A stretch of 48,879 bases of DNA from Burkholderiales bacterium. Lineage in GTDB: Bacteria > Pseudomonadota > Gammaproteobacteria > Burkholderiales > UBA11063. The notes under the pieces are model-generated. The model was given only the letters and a program-made list of their open reading frames with translations, was not told the origin of the DNA and made no database searches. Shown here one piece after another: positions 32,732 to 41,673 of the stretch (positions within the stretch are counted from its first letter, which is position 1; each line of letters starts with the position of its first letter). Location: positions 1-48,879 of the forward strand of contig JAQUVM010000007.1 in NCBI GenBank assembly GCA_028693355.1, written 5' to 3'. The position numbers and the translations under genes are program-made.

Positions 32732-35128
32732 ATGAAGTTAAAATTATTATGTTTAGTTTTAGGCCTAGTTACCACATCTTTTATGTCAAGTGCAGACAAT
32801 ATAAAAAAATCTGATATCGAAATTGAAAAAATAAAAATAGGTAAATTTTCTGGTGATACAAAGCCATCAGAATTTTCAGTTCTAATTAATTTCAAAAATG
32901 AGGGTAATGATATTGATGATTGGCGATTTGGTTTTTATATGCCACGCTCATTTGATACTTTATTAACTCAAAATATAAATCCAGATTTAAAGATGCAGAT
33001 TTGTAATGTAGATGGAAGCTGCTCTAATTTAAGATATGTGTCTACAGATTCGGTCAAGAATAAAGATGTTTCTCAAGGTTATTTTACAGTTTTAGAGCCA
33101 ATTGAAAAGTTTACAATCCAAAAAAACTCAAGTTATATAATAAAGTTGTTACACAATAATCAATCAAATATTAGTAATAATAGTTCAGTGCCACAAAGCT
33201 TGTTTATTATGAATAAGGATAATAGTGATACTCCAGTAATTTACCCTTTATTAACTGATGCAACTAAGTATGCTTTGATAGGTATAGATCAAGATTTAAT
33301 TGAGAGTAAAGCTCAGGATCGAATTAATGAAAATTGGGCGAATAGTCAACCAGCAAAAGATAATATAGTAAATATTGTTCCCTCTCCTGTGAGCATTCGA
33401 CAAGGAGCTTTGGGTGATTATACATTTAACAAAACAATTGCAGTGCATAATCAGTTAGATGAGAATAATAATGTTGTAAATGATTTTGTAGCAATATTAA
33501 AAAAAGATTTAAATATAAGCGCAAGTATTGATAATGAAGGTAATGCTGAGACTGGTATAGTAATTACCAATTTCATAAATCCAATTGCTATTAATAATAA
33601 TCCAGAAGGATACCGTTTATCAGTAACGAGCGATGGAGTAGTTATTGAAGCTCTAACACAAACAGGTGTTTATTATGCGTTTCAAACATTGCGTCAGATT
33701 TATATTCAAGGTAATGGTCACTTGCCAGCTGTTACAATAACTGATTATCCTCAGTTTAAATATCGTGGGGTGTTGCTTGATGTAGCACGTCACTATTTTA
33801 CCCCAGATGAAATTAAAAAATTAATAGACATTATGGCGGCGAGCAAGTTAAATACATTACATTTACATTTATCTGATGATGAGGCATTTAGAATTGATAT
33901 ACCTCAATATCCAAGTTTAACATCCATAGGTGCGGTACGTGGTCTTGGACAAACTATTGGTGCTAATATGTTAATCCAAAATAATCTAGATATGACCAAT
34001 TTATCACAAATAAATTATCCATTAGCAAATACACCATATGGTGGTGGTTATACCGCTAATGATATCAGTAATATTATAAAATATGCGAATGATAATCAAA
34101 TTACTGTGATTCCAGAAATAGATATACCAGGGCACGCTAGGGCTTTAATTAAATCTTTACCCGAGAGCATGGTAGATTATAATGACAATTCTCAATACCT
34201 CTCAGTACAGGGATATAAAGATAATGTATTACCTGTTTGTACTTATGATACTGATATTTCTATTGGTCAGCAATTTACTAAAACTATTGATGATATCATA
34301 AATAGTACCGCAAAATTATTTAGTAATCAAACGACTGTTTATAATATAAATAATGAGATTAGTATTGCCGGTGACGAAGTTAGCAGTGCTGCTTGGACAA
34401 ATAGTAGTAGCTGTCGTAATGAATGGTCATCACTGTCTGCACTAGATAAATCACAATTATTTATTCAGAAGTTTTCAAATAATAACTCTGATTTAACTCT
34501 ATCTGGATGGCAACAATCAGTACAGGATGATAATGGAGTGATTGGTCAAAATGTTTTACAATCTCATCAAAGTGGGCATATTTGGGTATGGAATCCAAGT
34601 AATCATGGTGGCATTAATCAAGCCGTAACATTAGCAAATGCTAATTATCCAGTAGTCTTAGCTTTTGCTGATAAGACGTATTTTGATTTGGCTTATAGCC
34701 CATCAATTGCAGAACCTGGCTTTACTTGGGCTGGAAAGTATATGGACACTTATAATACCTTAGATGTAGCACATAGTAGTTCACAAGTTTTAAAAACAAC
34801 GACTAATCCTCAAAATATTTTGGGAATTGAAGGTGCTTTGTGGTCGGAAAATTTAGCTAGTTTTGATCATTTAATGTATATGGCAATGCCAAAGTTACCT
34901 GCCTTAGCAGAAGCCTCTTGGTCTTCTGGGAGTAATACCTTTAATAATCAAGAATTAAATTGGCAGGATTTTGCAACTAGAATGGGGTGTGGAGAATCTG
35001 GTTTTGTTGGACATTTAGCAAAAATTTATAATATAAATTATCGTGGTTATCCAAATGGAATTTCTAATGAAGTTCCACATGGTACATTATGCCCAATCAA
35101 AAGTGATGTTGTTCCAACTGAAAAATAA
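32732..35128 (+). CDS. Secreted beta-N-acetylhexosaminidase (GH20, chitobiase-like)
   Basis: Hydrolyses terminal beta-linked GlcNAc (chitobiose or glycan ends). The start at 32732 gives 798 residues with a signal peptide (MKLKLLCLVLGLVTTSFMSSA). The next ATG three bases earlier and an open frame up to 32654 exist, but only the 32732/32729 starts have GGA nearby and the signal sequence at the N-terminus. Then come a CHB_HEX-type carbohydrate-binding domain, the GH20b domain, and the catalytic barrel starting RGVLLDVARHYFTPDEI. The catalytic Asp-Glu pair is D548-E549 in IAGDEVSS. The following WSSGSN and LGIEGALWSENL blocks are typical. It probably acts in the periplasm or outside the cell. Confidence 0.9.
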   Translation: MKLKLLCLVLGLVTTSFMSSADNIKKSDIEIEKIKIGKFSGDTKPSEFSVLINFKNEGNDIDDWRFGFYMPRSFDTLLTQNINPDLKMQICNVDGSCSNLRYVSTDSVKNKDVSQGYFTVLEPIEKFTIQKNSSYIIKLLHNNQSNISNNSSVPQSLFIMNKDNSDTPVIYPLLTDATKYALIGIDQDLIESKAQDRINENWANSQPAKDNIVNIVPSPVSIRQGALGDYTFNKTIAVHNQLDENNNVVNDFVAILKKDLNISASIDNEGNAETGIVITNFINPIAINNNPEGYRLSVTSDGVVIEALTQTGVYYAFQTLRQIYIQGNGHLPAVTITDYPQFKYRGVLLDVARHYFTPDEIKKLIDIMAASKLNTLHLHLSDDEAFRIDIPQYPSLTSIGAVRGLGQTIGANMLIQNNLDMTNLSQINYPLANTPYGGGYTANDISNIIKYANDNQITVIPEIDIPGHARALIKSLPESMVDYNDNSQYLSVQGYKDNVLPVCTYDTDISIGQQFTKTIDDIINSTAKLFSNQTTVYNINNEISIAGDEVSSAAWTNSSSCRNEWSSLSALDKSQLFIQKFSNNNSDLTLSGWQQSVQDDNGVIGQNVLQSHQSGHIWVWNPSNHGGINQAVTLANANYPVVLAFADKTYFDLAYSPSIAEPGFTWAGKYMDTYNTLDVAHSSSQVLKTTTNPQNILGIEGALWSENLASFDHLMYMAMPKLPALAEASWSSGSNTFNNQELNWQDFATRMGCGESGFVGHLAKIYNINYRGYPNGISNEVPHGTLCPIKSDVVPTEK

Positions 35129-35330
35129 TTATTGATACATTAGCTGGTATAAAATGCAAATTTGTATCAGCTTAAATTGTGGAAATTTATCTACAAAAAT
35201 CTGATGGCTGAACTTTTTTTATCTTTATAATTTATTCATTAATGTTGCAAATATGGTTTATGAATTATTATGAATTTATTAACTTGTTTTATCTTTGCAT
35301 TCAGTTATTTTAATTAAATCTATGTAAAAG

Positions 35331-35354
35331 AAAACTGCTCATCTGAGCAGTTTT
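35331..35354. terminator. Bidirectional terminator between the hexosaminidase and the MFS gene
   Basis: A 10-bp stem AAAACTGCTC (35331-35340) with GAGCAGTTTT (35345-35354) and a loop ATCT. T-rich tails lie on both strands. The rest of the gap 35129-35330 is AT-rich with no visible gene. Confidence 0.75.
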
Positions 35355-35355
35355 T

Positions 35356-35448
35356 GATTATGGTACTGATTGTTTTAGCATGCCACCTAACGCTGCAAGA
35401 GTTACAATTTTTTTCTTCTTTTGTTAGTACAGAGTCTATTATCGCCAT
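35356..35448 (-). pseudogene. Fragment of a second MFS gene copy, truncated
   Basis: Directly behind the MFS stop codon (2 bases), an ATG at 35448 opens MAIIDSVLTKEE, and one base-shift later comes KKIVTLAALGGML, the N-terminal sequence of the MFS transporter. The DNA is identical over 31 bases (35386-35416 and 36655-36685). It breaks off at the end of the GGML codons and runs into stops. This is the leftover of a tandem copy, with a frameshift. Confidence 0.65.
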
Positions 35449-35450
35449 GA

Positions 35451-36719
35451 TTAAGAAATTGATTCTTCGCTATGGCGTTTTGCATAGATTAATCCAAAGA
35501 TTGAGCAAGTTATTATGATAGCTATAAAAGATATTGGGGCAGTATAAATACCTACTCCAGAGTTTATTGCACTACTAATAACAATAGGTGCTAATCCGCC
35601 AAATATTGTAAAACTAATGTTATAACTTAACGCAACACCAGTTAAGCGAATTTGTGCAGGAAATAGGTAAGTAATTAACATGGGAATTATCATTGCAGCA
35701 ATACCTTCTAATATACTAAGTATAGATACTCCGATTAGTATATATCCATATGAAATAGCAAAGTAGCTAAGTGGCGCTAAAATGATAGATGATAATAATA
35801 AATTACGTAAAATTATATATGGTGAGGCATGATTAGCAAATCTACCAGTTATATAAATTGTAGTAACATTTAATAAAAGGGCAATTGGCATAATATAGCT
35901 AATAATTTTAGTATCTACACCAAGCATTTTACTCAAATATGTTGGCATGAATACAATAGCAACCACAACTAATCCTGACATGATAGCCGTTGCCGCAATA
36001 CCTGCAATCATCTGTGGTAGATGGTTTTTAAATAAATAAACAATAGGGAAGTCAGGCTTATTTTCAATTCGCTCAAATGCTGTAGTTTCTTGTAATGATT
36101 GGCGTATTTTATAACTTAGTACGCATAGAGCACCACCAATAATAAATGGTATTCTCCATCCATATTCGGTTATTTGTTCAGTAGTAAGGATTAAAGATAA
36201 GCCATGGTTAATTATCATACCAAGTAATAATCCTGAGTTTACTCCAGTCATAGTTATACCAAAACCAGTGCCTCGTTTATGTGGCATTGATTCATTAATA
36301 TACACATAAGTGCTAGGAAGTTCACCACCTAATGCGAAGCCTTGTAAAAGCCTAAATATTAATAATCCAATTGGAGCAAATATGCCAATTTGTTCGTATG
36401 TTGGTAATAATCCAATACCCAATGAAGATAAACCCATTAAGATAATGGTAATGATTAGTACTTTTTTGCGGCCGTGCTCATCACCTACATGACTAAAAAT
36501 AATGCCACCAATTGGACGTGCTATATAGCCTAATATAAAAACTACATAGCTTTCAATAATGGATACCATTTCATTTCCGCTAGGAAAGAACTGGTGTGCA
36601 AAATATACTGAAAATATGCCATAAATAATGAAATCATAAAATTCTAACATACCTCCTAACGCTGCAAGAGTTACAATTTTTTTCTCTTGTTTTGTTAATG
36701 CTAAATTATTTACTGTCAT
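35451..36719 (-). CDS. MFS transporter, metabolite:H+ symporter (MHS) group
   Basis: A 422-residue 12-helix secondary transporter. The MHS signatures are clear: LEFYDFIIYGIFSVYFA at the first helix, ARPIGGIIFSHVGDEHGRKK (loop 2-3 motif), and LLQGFALGGELPSTYVYI with the later GYGWRIPF-type EYGWRIPFIIG. This group carries organic acids, amino acids or osmolytes such as proline, betaine, citrate or 2-oxoglutarate; the substrate is unknown. It is the third gene of lysA-(Lys-rich protein)-MFS, so a compound linked to lysine or diaminopimelate is a possibility. Confidence 0.88.
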   Translation of the reverse strand: MTVNNLALTKQEKKIVTLAALGGMLEFYDFIIYGIFSVYFAHQFFPSGNEMVSIIESYVVFILGYIARPIGGIIFSHVGDEHGRKKVLIITIILMGLSSLGIGLLPTYEQIGIFAPIGLLIFRLLQGFALGGELPSTYVYINESMPHKRGTGFGITMTGVNSGLLLGMIINHGLSLILTTEQITEYGWRIPFIIGGALCVLSYKIRQSLQETTAFERIENKPDFPIVYLFKNHLPQMIAGIAATAIMSGLVVVAIVFMPTYLSKMLGVDTKIISYIMPIALLLNVTTIYITGRFANHASPYIILRNLLLSSIILAPLSYFAISYGYILIGVSILSILEGIAAMIIPMLITYLFPAQIRLTGVALSYNISFTIFGGLAPIVISSAINSGVGIYTAPISFIAIIITCSIFGLIYAKRHSEESIS

Positions 36720-36720
36720 G

Positions 36721-37101
36721 TTATTGTACTTTCTTCTTAGCCTTTTTATTTGATTTGCTATTGGTTTTTTTACTTACTTTATGGCTCTTTATGTTGCTAT
36801 TTTTATTAGTTTTTGCTGTATTGTGCTTACTTTTTTTATTTTTAGAAGCCTTAGTTTTTTTGGTATGTTTTTTATTATGGTGAGATGATGTGCTTTGTTT
36901 TACAGTTTTTGTTGAAGACTGCGTAGCTGAACGAGATGGTTCAGGTTTTACGATGATTAATCGTGGACTTGTTGGATTTGAGTTTGTGGTATTTTGAATG
37001 CTTGGCGGTGTGCTATCATCCAATAATGATGCAGCCTGATCTTGATCGGCATATGCATTTACACAAAACCCAATAATAATTAAACCTAAAATTTTTCTCA
37101 T
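36721..37101 (-). CDS. Exported lysine-rich protein, function unknown
   Basis: A 126-residue protein starting with a Sec signal peptide (MRKILGLIIIGFCVNAYA, cleavage after AYA-D). Residues 19-60 are polar with Pro/Ser; the last 62 residues (about 65-126) hold 23 Lys together with His, Ser, Thr and Asn, and no acidic residue, a strongly basic, disordered tail. It resembles nothing specific, although histone-tail-like or envelope-binding roles are possible. It sits one base before the MFS start and ten bases after lysA, so it is part of the lysA operon. Confidence 0.75.
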   Translation of the reverse strand: MRKILGLIIIGFCVNAYADQDQAASLLDDSTPPSIQNTTNSNPTSPRLIIVKPEPSRSATQSSTKTVKQSTSSHHNKKHTKKTKASKNKKSKHNTAKTNKNSNIKSHKVSKKTNSKSNKKAKKKVQ

Positions 37102-37111
37102 AACTTAATTC

Positions 37112-38326
37112 CTAAAATAAGTCACATTCAACTTGTTTATATAATAAATCATCAAATTTTTCGCGTTCGCGAATAAGATGTGCTTGATTATTATATACCA
37201 TAACTTCTGCAGGTCTGAAGCGTGAATTAAAGCTGCTACTCATTTCAAACCCATATGCACCAGCATTATGAAATACTAAATAGTCACCCTCACGTACTTC
37301 AGAAATTTTTCTGTCCCATGCAAATGTGTCTGTTTCACATAAATTTCCAACTACTGTATAGATACGTTCTGCAGCATTTTCAGGAGCAGAGATATTAGTG
37401 ATTTTATGGTACGAATCATAGAACATAGGACGAATTAAGTGATTAAAACCACTATTTACACCCACAAATGTTGCAGCAGTAGTTTGTTTAATCACATTTG
37501 CCTTAACTACTAAGTAGCCACTTTCACTTACTAAAAATTTACCAGGCTCAAACCATACTTCAAAGCTACGATTATGTTCAGCCGCAAATCTTTTAAATGA
37601 TTCATCAACTCGACTAGCAAGTAAATCTAAGTCAGTTGTGTAGTCACCATCTTGGTATGGAACTTTAAAACCACTACCTAAATCTAGTACTTTTACATCA
37701 GGAAAATCATGTACAATATCTAATAATAAATCAATACTACGAATAAATACATCAATATCTTTAATTTCGCTACCTGTGTGCATATGTAAGCCATTTACAA
37801 CTAATCCAGTTGTATTTACTACACGTAAAATATGGCGAATTTGATGAATACTAATCCCAAATTTACTATCAATATGACCTGTTGAGATTTTCATATTACC
37901 ACCTGCCATTATATGTGGATTAATACGAATACAAACAGGATATGTATTACCAAATTTACTACCAAATTGCTCTAGTATAGAAATATTATCAATATTGATA
38001 TGAACTCCAAGATCTTTTACCGCTTCAATTTCACTAAAATCAACACTATTTGGAGTGAAAATAATTTGTTCTGGAGCAAAACCTGCTTTTAAGCCTAGTT
38101 TTACTTCATTAATACTTACGCAATCAAGATTTATGCCTATTTTATGCATAAATTTTAAGATGTTTATATTGCTTAGAGCTTTACATGCATAGAAAAATTT
38201 GGTATTTTCATTAAAAGCTTTAGTTAATTTTTTATATTGATTTTCTATTGTTTCTGTATCGTAAACATATAGTGGGCTACCAAACTGGTTTGCTAGGCTA
38301 CGGAGTAATTCATTATTTAATGACAT
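37112..38326 (-). CDS. lysA: Diaminopimelate decarboxylase
   Basis: PLP-dependent enzyme making lysine from meso-diaminopimelate in the cytoplasm. The 404-residue length is typical. The PLP Lys49 is in FFYACKALSN; other family motifs are HTGSEI, GSGFKVPY, EPGKFLV and LCETDTFAWD, where the Cys-Glu pair contacts substrate across the dimer. It is the first gene of a three-gene operon with a Lys-rich exported protein and an MFS transporter. The ribosome-binding site is GGAATAA close to the ATG. The 109-base gap to the next upstream gene is AT-rich and likely holds its promoter. Confidence 0.95.
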   Translation of the reverse strand: MSLNNELLRSLANQFGSPLYVYDTETIENQYKKLTKAFNENTKFFYACKALSNINILKFMHKIGINLDCVSINEVKLGLKAGFAPEQIIFTPNSVDFSEIEAVKDLGVHINIDNISILEQFGSKFGNTYPVCIRINPHIMAGGNMKISTGHIDSKFGISIHQIRHILRVVNTTGLVVNGLHMHTGSEIKDIDVFIRSIDLLLDIVHDFPDVKVLDLGSGFKVPYQDGDYTTDLDLLASRVDESFKRFAAEHNRSFEVWFEPGKFLVSESGYLVVKANVIKQTTAATFVGVNSGFNHLIRPMFYDSYHKITNISAPENAAERIYTVVGNLCETDTFAWDRKISEVREGDYLVFHNAGAYGFEMSSSFNSRFRPAEVMVYNNQAHLIREREKFDDLLYKQVECDLF

Positions 38327-38435
38327 ATTTATTCCAATTTATTATGAAAAAGTTATTTATACATTATTTTAGCTAACTTTTGCTATTGATGTTCTAAATT
38401 ATTTGTTAGAGTTTAATTATATATAGTTTGGCAAA

Positions 38436-39356
38436 TTATACTGCTTTTTTATTATAACGAATCTCTATTTGTTTAAATATAAAAACTGCAACTAATACAG
38501 TTACAGCACCTATAGTTTGTCCAATAGATAGTTTTTCATCAAATAAAGTTATTCCATACAAAGCTGCAAATACAGGTTGTAATAATAAAAATACTGAGGA
38601 TATTTGTAATGGTATTTTTGTCATTGCTTGAGCCAAGAAATATTGTCCACATACTATAGATATGAATGCTAAAGCAATTAATAAAATCCAACCATGTACA
38701 TCATGAGGGAAGAAGTTTTCGCCAGAGATAATTCCTGCAATTAATAGTAATATAGCGCAATATGTGCTAATTTTTACCATATAGCGCCCCATATTAATTC
38801 CACTATTTGCAATTACCTTAGTTAATACAACAAACCCAGCATAAAAGATTGCAGCAATAAATGCCATAATATCACCCGTAAGATGTAAATTTTGGGTAGA
38901 ACCTGTGGCAAATACGAGTAAATATAACCCAAAAATAGCAAGTGCAAATGGTACGATTACTAAAGCTGAAAACTTTTCTTTAAAATAAAAGATAGTGATA
39001 GGGAAAATTAAAAGCGGGGTTATATTCACTATGAGGTTAGTCTCAGCCATAGTTGTATATTTAAATGATAAATTCCAAACTAGCATATCCATACCAAGGC
39101 ATATACCCGCAATTAATGTAATAATAGATGATTTTTTGTTACTCATTTTTGTAACAATATTATCATTAACTATTCTGTGAGCCGTAAATTTATTAATGAT
39201 TAATAAAAATACTATTCCAAATAAACAGCGGTAAAAACCTGTTGCTATTGGTTCTAGTTGACTCTTATGAATGAATATCCCAATTGATGCCAAAGATGCT
39301 ACAGAAATAATCATTTGTAGTAAAGGGTGCTTTTTAAACATGTTCTTCCAAATCAA
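38436..39356 (-). CDS. EamA/DMT family permease
   Basis: A 306-residue, ten-helix drug/metabolite transporter made of two EamA repeats (about 10-145 and 160-300). The second repeat ends with the usual QPVFAALYGITLFDEKLSIGQTIG signature. Substrate unknown. Its start overlaps the end of tyrA by 23 bases, so the two are translationally coupled. A second, independent EamA gene lies at 45255-46226. Confidence 0.85.
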   Translation of the reverse strand: MIWKNMFKKHPLLQMIISVASLASIGIFIHKSQLEPIATGFYRCLFGIVFLLIINKFTAHRIVNDNIVTKMSNKKSSIITLIAGICLGMDMLVWNLSFKYTTMAETNLIVNITPLLIFPITIFYFKEKFSALVIVPFALAIFGLYLLVFATGSTQNLHLTGDIMAFIAAIFYAGFVVLTKVIANSGINMGRYMVKISTYCAILLLIAGIISGENFFPHDVHGWILLIALAFISIVCGQYFLAQAMTKIPLQISSVFLLLQPVFAALYGITLFDEKLSIGQTIGAVTVLVAVFIFKQIEIRYNKKAV

Positions 39357-40170
39357 TTGTTAAAAATTTATCGCTAATATGTTGCGAGTACCTTGTAAAT
39401 TTACCCATCCATTGGCTGGCTTTAGTGAATTCTGCTATGAATTCTTCTTTGTTATATTGCTCTAAGTTCTGCACCCAATGATTTAACCATATTGAAAACT
39501 CTTTAATTAACTCTAATCTAGATTTATCTGCCATAATTATATCGGCATATAATTTAGGATCTTGATCAAATATTCTTCCCATTAGCAGTAATTTAGCTAA
39601 ATATATAGGGCTTGCAATTTCTAATAACTTTTCAGGGTGCTGATTTTTATGTTGTAAAAATGTACCTAGGCTAAATGTTAAAAAATGCTCAATTCCTTGT
39701 ATAAAATTCATTGCTTCATCATGTTCAGCTGCTTCCATGGATTTTAAAGTAAAGCCAATTTGACTTAATGAATCTATTAGCCATTGGCATTTTTCGGGGT
39801 TACGTCCTTCGCAATGAACTATTACTTGATTTTGTGGAGTATTTATAGTTGACCCAAACATAGGATGCAAGCCAATTACGCTACCGCTAAATTCGCGTAA
39901 CATGTTTATTAAGGGGGTTGATTTTATACTGGTGAAATCAGCCAAAATTATATTATCAGGTAATAAAGGAGTAATTTGTTTAATTATATCAGTTGTTTTT
40001 TCAATGGGTACGCTTATTATTACAGCATCACTTTTTGCTAATGATGATGGTAATTTATCCCAATCAGTACTACCTATTTGATAAACTACATAGCCAATTT
40101 CTTGCCAAAGTTTGGTAAATAATTCTCCCATGAGTCCTTTACCACCAATGATTGTTATAGTTTTATTCAT
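39334..40170 (-). CDS. tyrA: Prephenate dehydrogenase, TyrA-like
   Basis: Converts prephenate to 4-hydroxyphenylpyruvate on the tyrosine pathway. The 278-residue protein is a stand-alone dehydrogenase domain without the chorismate mutase found in E. coli TyrA. Visible features are the Rossmann GGKGLMG (9-15), ILADFTSIKS, the active-site GLHPMFG, and the C-terminal helical segment FIQGIEHFLTF. The start overlaps the end of the broken greB gene by 8 bases, and its end overlaps the EamA gene. Confidence 0.9.
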   Translation of the reverse strand: MNKTITIIGGKGLMGELFTKLWQEIGYVVYQIGSTDWDKLPSSLAKSDAVIISVPIEKTTDIIKQITPLLPDNIILADFTSIKSTPLINMLREFSGSVIGLHPMFGSTINTPQNQVIVHCEGRNPEKCQWLIDSLSQIGFTLKSMEAAEHDEAMNFIQGIEHFLTFSLGTFLQHKNQHPEKLLEIASPIYLAKLLLMGRIFDQDPKLYADIIMADKSRLELIKEFSIWLNHWVQNLEQYNKEEFIAEFTKASQWMGKFTRYSQHISDKFLTIDLEEHV

Positions 40171-40642
40171 AGCTAATATCTACTATTTCAATTTCTTCTT
40201 CACCTTGAGGTGAGTTAAACATAAACGTGTCGCCAAGTTTTTTCCTGATTAACGCTTTAGCTAAGGGAGATGTCCAGCTAATATGATTTATTTCAGGGTT
40301 AATTTCGTCTTGACCAACAATTGTAACAATTTGTTCAATATTACTATTACGTAATACTTCAACTTTAGCACCAAAATAAACTATCTCTTTACCTGTATGT
40401 ACTTTAGGATCAACTACTTCTGCATTTTCTATACGTTTTGTTAGTATATGAATACGTTTATCAATTTCACGAAGCTTTTTTTTACCATATTGATAATCTG
40501 CATTTTCAGAGCGGTCACCATTACTGGCGGCCCAATTGACAAGCTGGACTTATTGAGGACGTTCTTTAGTTACAAGGTTATGAAGCTCTTCACGAAGCAT
40601 AGCATAACCAATGGTTGTAATATAGTTTTTAATTTCAGTCAT
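40163..40642 (-). pseudogene. greB: Transcription elongation factor GreB with an in-frame stop at codon 31
   Basis: GreB rescues backtracked RNA polymerase. From the ATG at 40642 the frame reads MTEIKNYITTIGYAM then HNLVTKERPQ, hits TAA at codon 31 (40550-40552), and continues in the same frame as VQLVNWAASNGDRSENADYQ, YGKKKLREIDKR and so on to a normal stop (159 codons). Everything matches GreB, including the coiled-coil DxxE-tip region GDRSENAD and the C-terminal WTSPLAKALIRKKLGD. One base changed (AAA, CAA or GAA to TAA) would restore the gene. No obvious recoding signal lies around the stop. Confidence 0.75.
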
Positions 40643-40668
40643 TTGATAATGATTTCTGGTAAACAATT

Positions 40669-41643
40669 TTACTGATGTAACAGATATACTATTATTTGAT
40701 AGTATATTGGCATCAATATTATAATATTTAAAATAAAGGTTATTAACAATGTCATTGTTACTGCCATGCCAACGTTTGACTCAGGAACTGAAGTCTGCAT
40801 TGAACTTGGGACTGCTACGTATGAAGCGCTGCCAAAAAGCATAGTGATCAGTAAAGCGTTTCCAGCATTCAAATGGAAAATGTAGACGGAACTAAGCATT
40901 CCAAGTGTTCCTGTAATACATGGTGTTATAATCGCAAAGATGATTAGATTTTTTGATGATGACAATAGTTTTGGCATTTCTTTACCAGCTTTCACCCCCA
41001 TTCCAAGAAGATAAATAGACAGCATGCCTTTAAATATATCTCCCACAAATGGCTTTAATTCTTCCTTACCATCTAGCCCACATAGGTAGCCAATTATGAT
41101 ACTTCCCAATAACATTAGGATTGATTGTTCAAGTAGTGAGCTTTTAACAGCAGATTTAACCCATGATTTATTTTTATTTGGATTGGTTTTTTTTGAAGCA
41201 ATATTATATAAAAGTAAACTAATTAAAATTGGTGGTGCTTCCATTAATCCAAGTGCAGTAGTAATATATCCATCAAAAGCAATTTGATTATTTTCTAAAA
41301 ATCCAATAGCGCTCAAAAATGTGACGATGCTTACCGAACCATAACATGCAGAAATAAGTGCAGCATCTGCATTATTTTCTTTAAATTGTAAAATAATATA
41401 AGCTATAATGGTAACTACTATTGAAAATAATATGCAAAAAGCAAATAGGTATATTATATTTGTAGCTAATCCCACTTCACTTAATTCATACCCAGCTTTT
41501 AGGCCTATTGCCATTAGTAAATAAATTGAAATAAATTGCTTAATTTGTTCTGGCGTATCAAGATTACTTTTACATATTGATGCAAATACACCTAAGATGA
41601 AGAATAATATTGGCGGATGCATAAATAAAGAATACATAGTCAT
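40669..41643 (-). CDS. SbtA-like sodium-dependent bicarbonate transporter family permease
   Basis: A 324-residue polytopic membrane protein of the SbtA family (DUF897). The N-terminal ILGVFASICKSNLDTPEQI, the TFLSAIGFLENNQIAFDGY-type first-half signature and GLMEAPPILISLLLYN are characteristic, and the second half repeats the fold. Cyanobacterial SbtA imports bicarbonate with Na+; in heterotrophs the substrate is unproven. It lies 26 bases ahead of greB and 30 bases behind the methyltransferase gene. MTMYSL offers two start codons. Confidence 0.78.
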   Translation of the reverse strand: MTMYSLFMHPPILFFILGVFASICKSNLDTPEQIKQFISIYLLMAIGLKAGYELSEVGLATNIIYLFAFCILFSIVVTIIAYIILQFKENNADAALISACYGSVSIVTFLSAIGFLENNQIAFDGYITTALGLMEAPPILISLLLYNIASKKTNPNKNKSWVKSAVKSSLLEQSILMLLGSIIIGYLCGLDGKEELKPFVGDIFKGMLSIYLLGMGVKAGKEMPKLLSSSKNLIIFAIITPCITGTLGMLSSVYIFHLNAGNALLITMLFGSASYVAVPSSMQTSVPESNVGMAVTMTLLITFILNIIILMPIYYQIIVYLLHQ

Positions 41644-41673
41644 TAAAAATACCTTTAATTATTGTGAGCGTTT

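Noticed and set aside
38327..38435. Lysine riboswitch ahead of lysA
   Set aside because: The 109-base leader is AT-rich and too short, and shows none of the long paired elements a lysine riboswitch needs.
40448..40675. A plus-strand frame opposite greB
   Set aside because: It runs antisense to codons that match GreB throughout.
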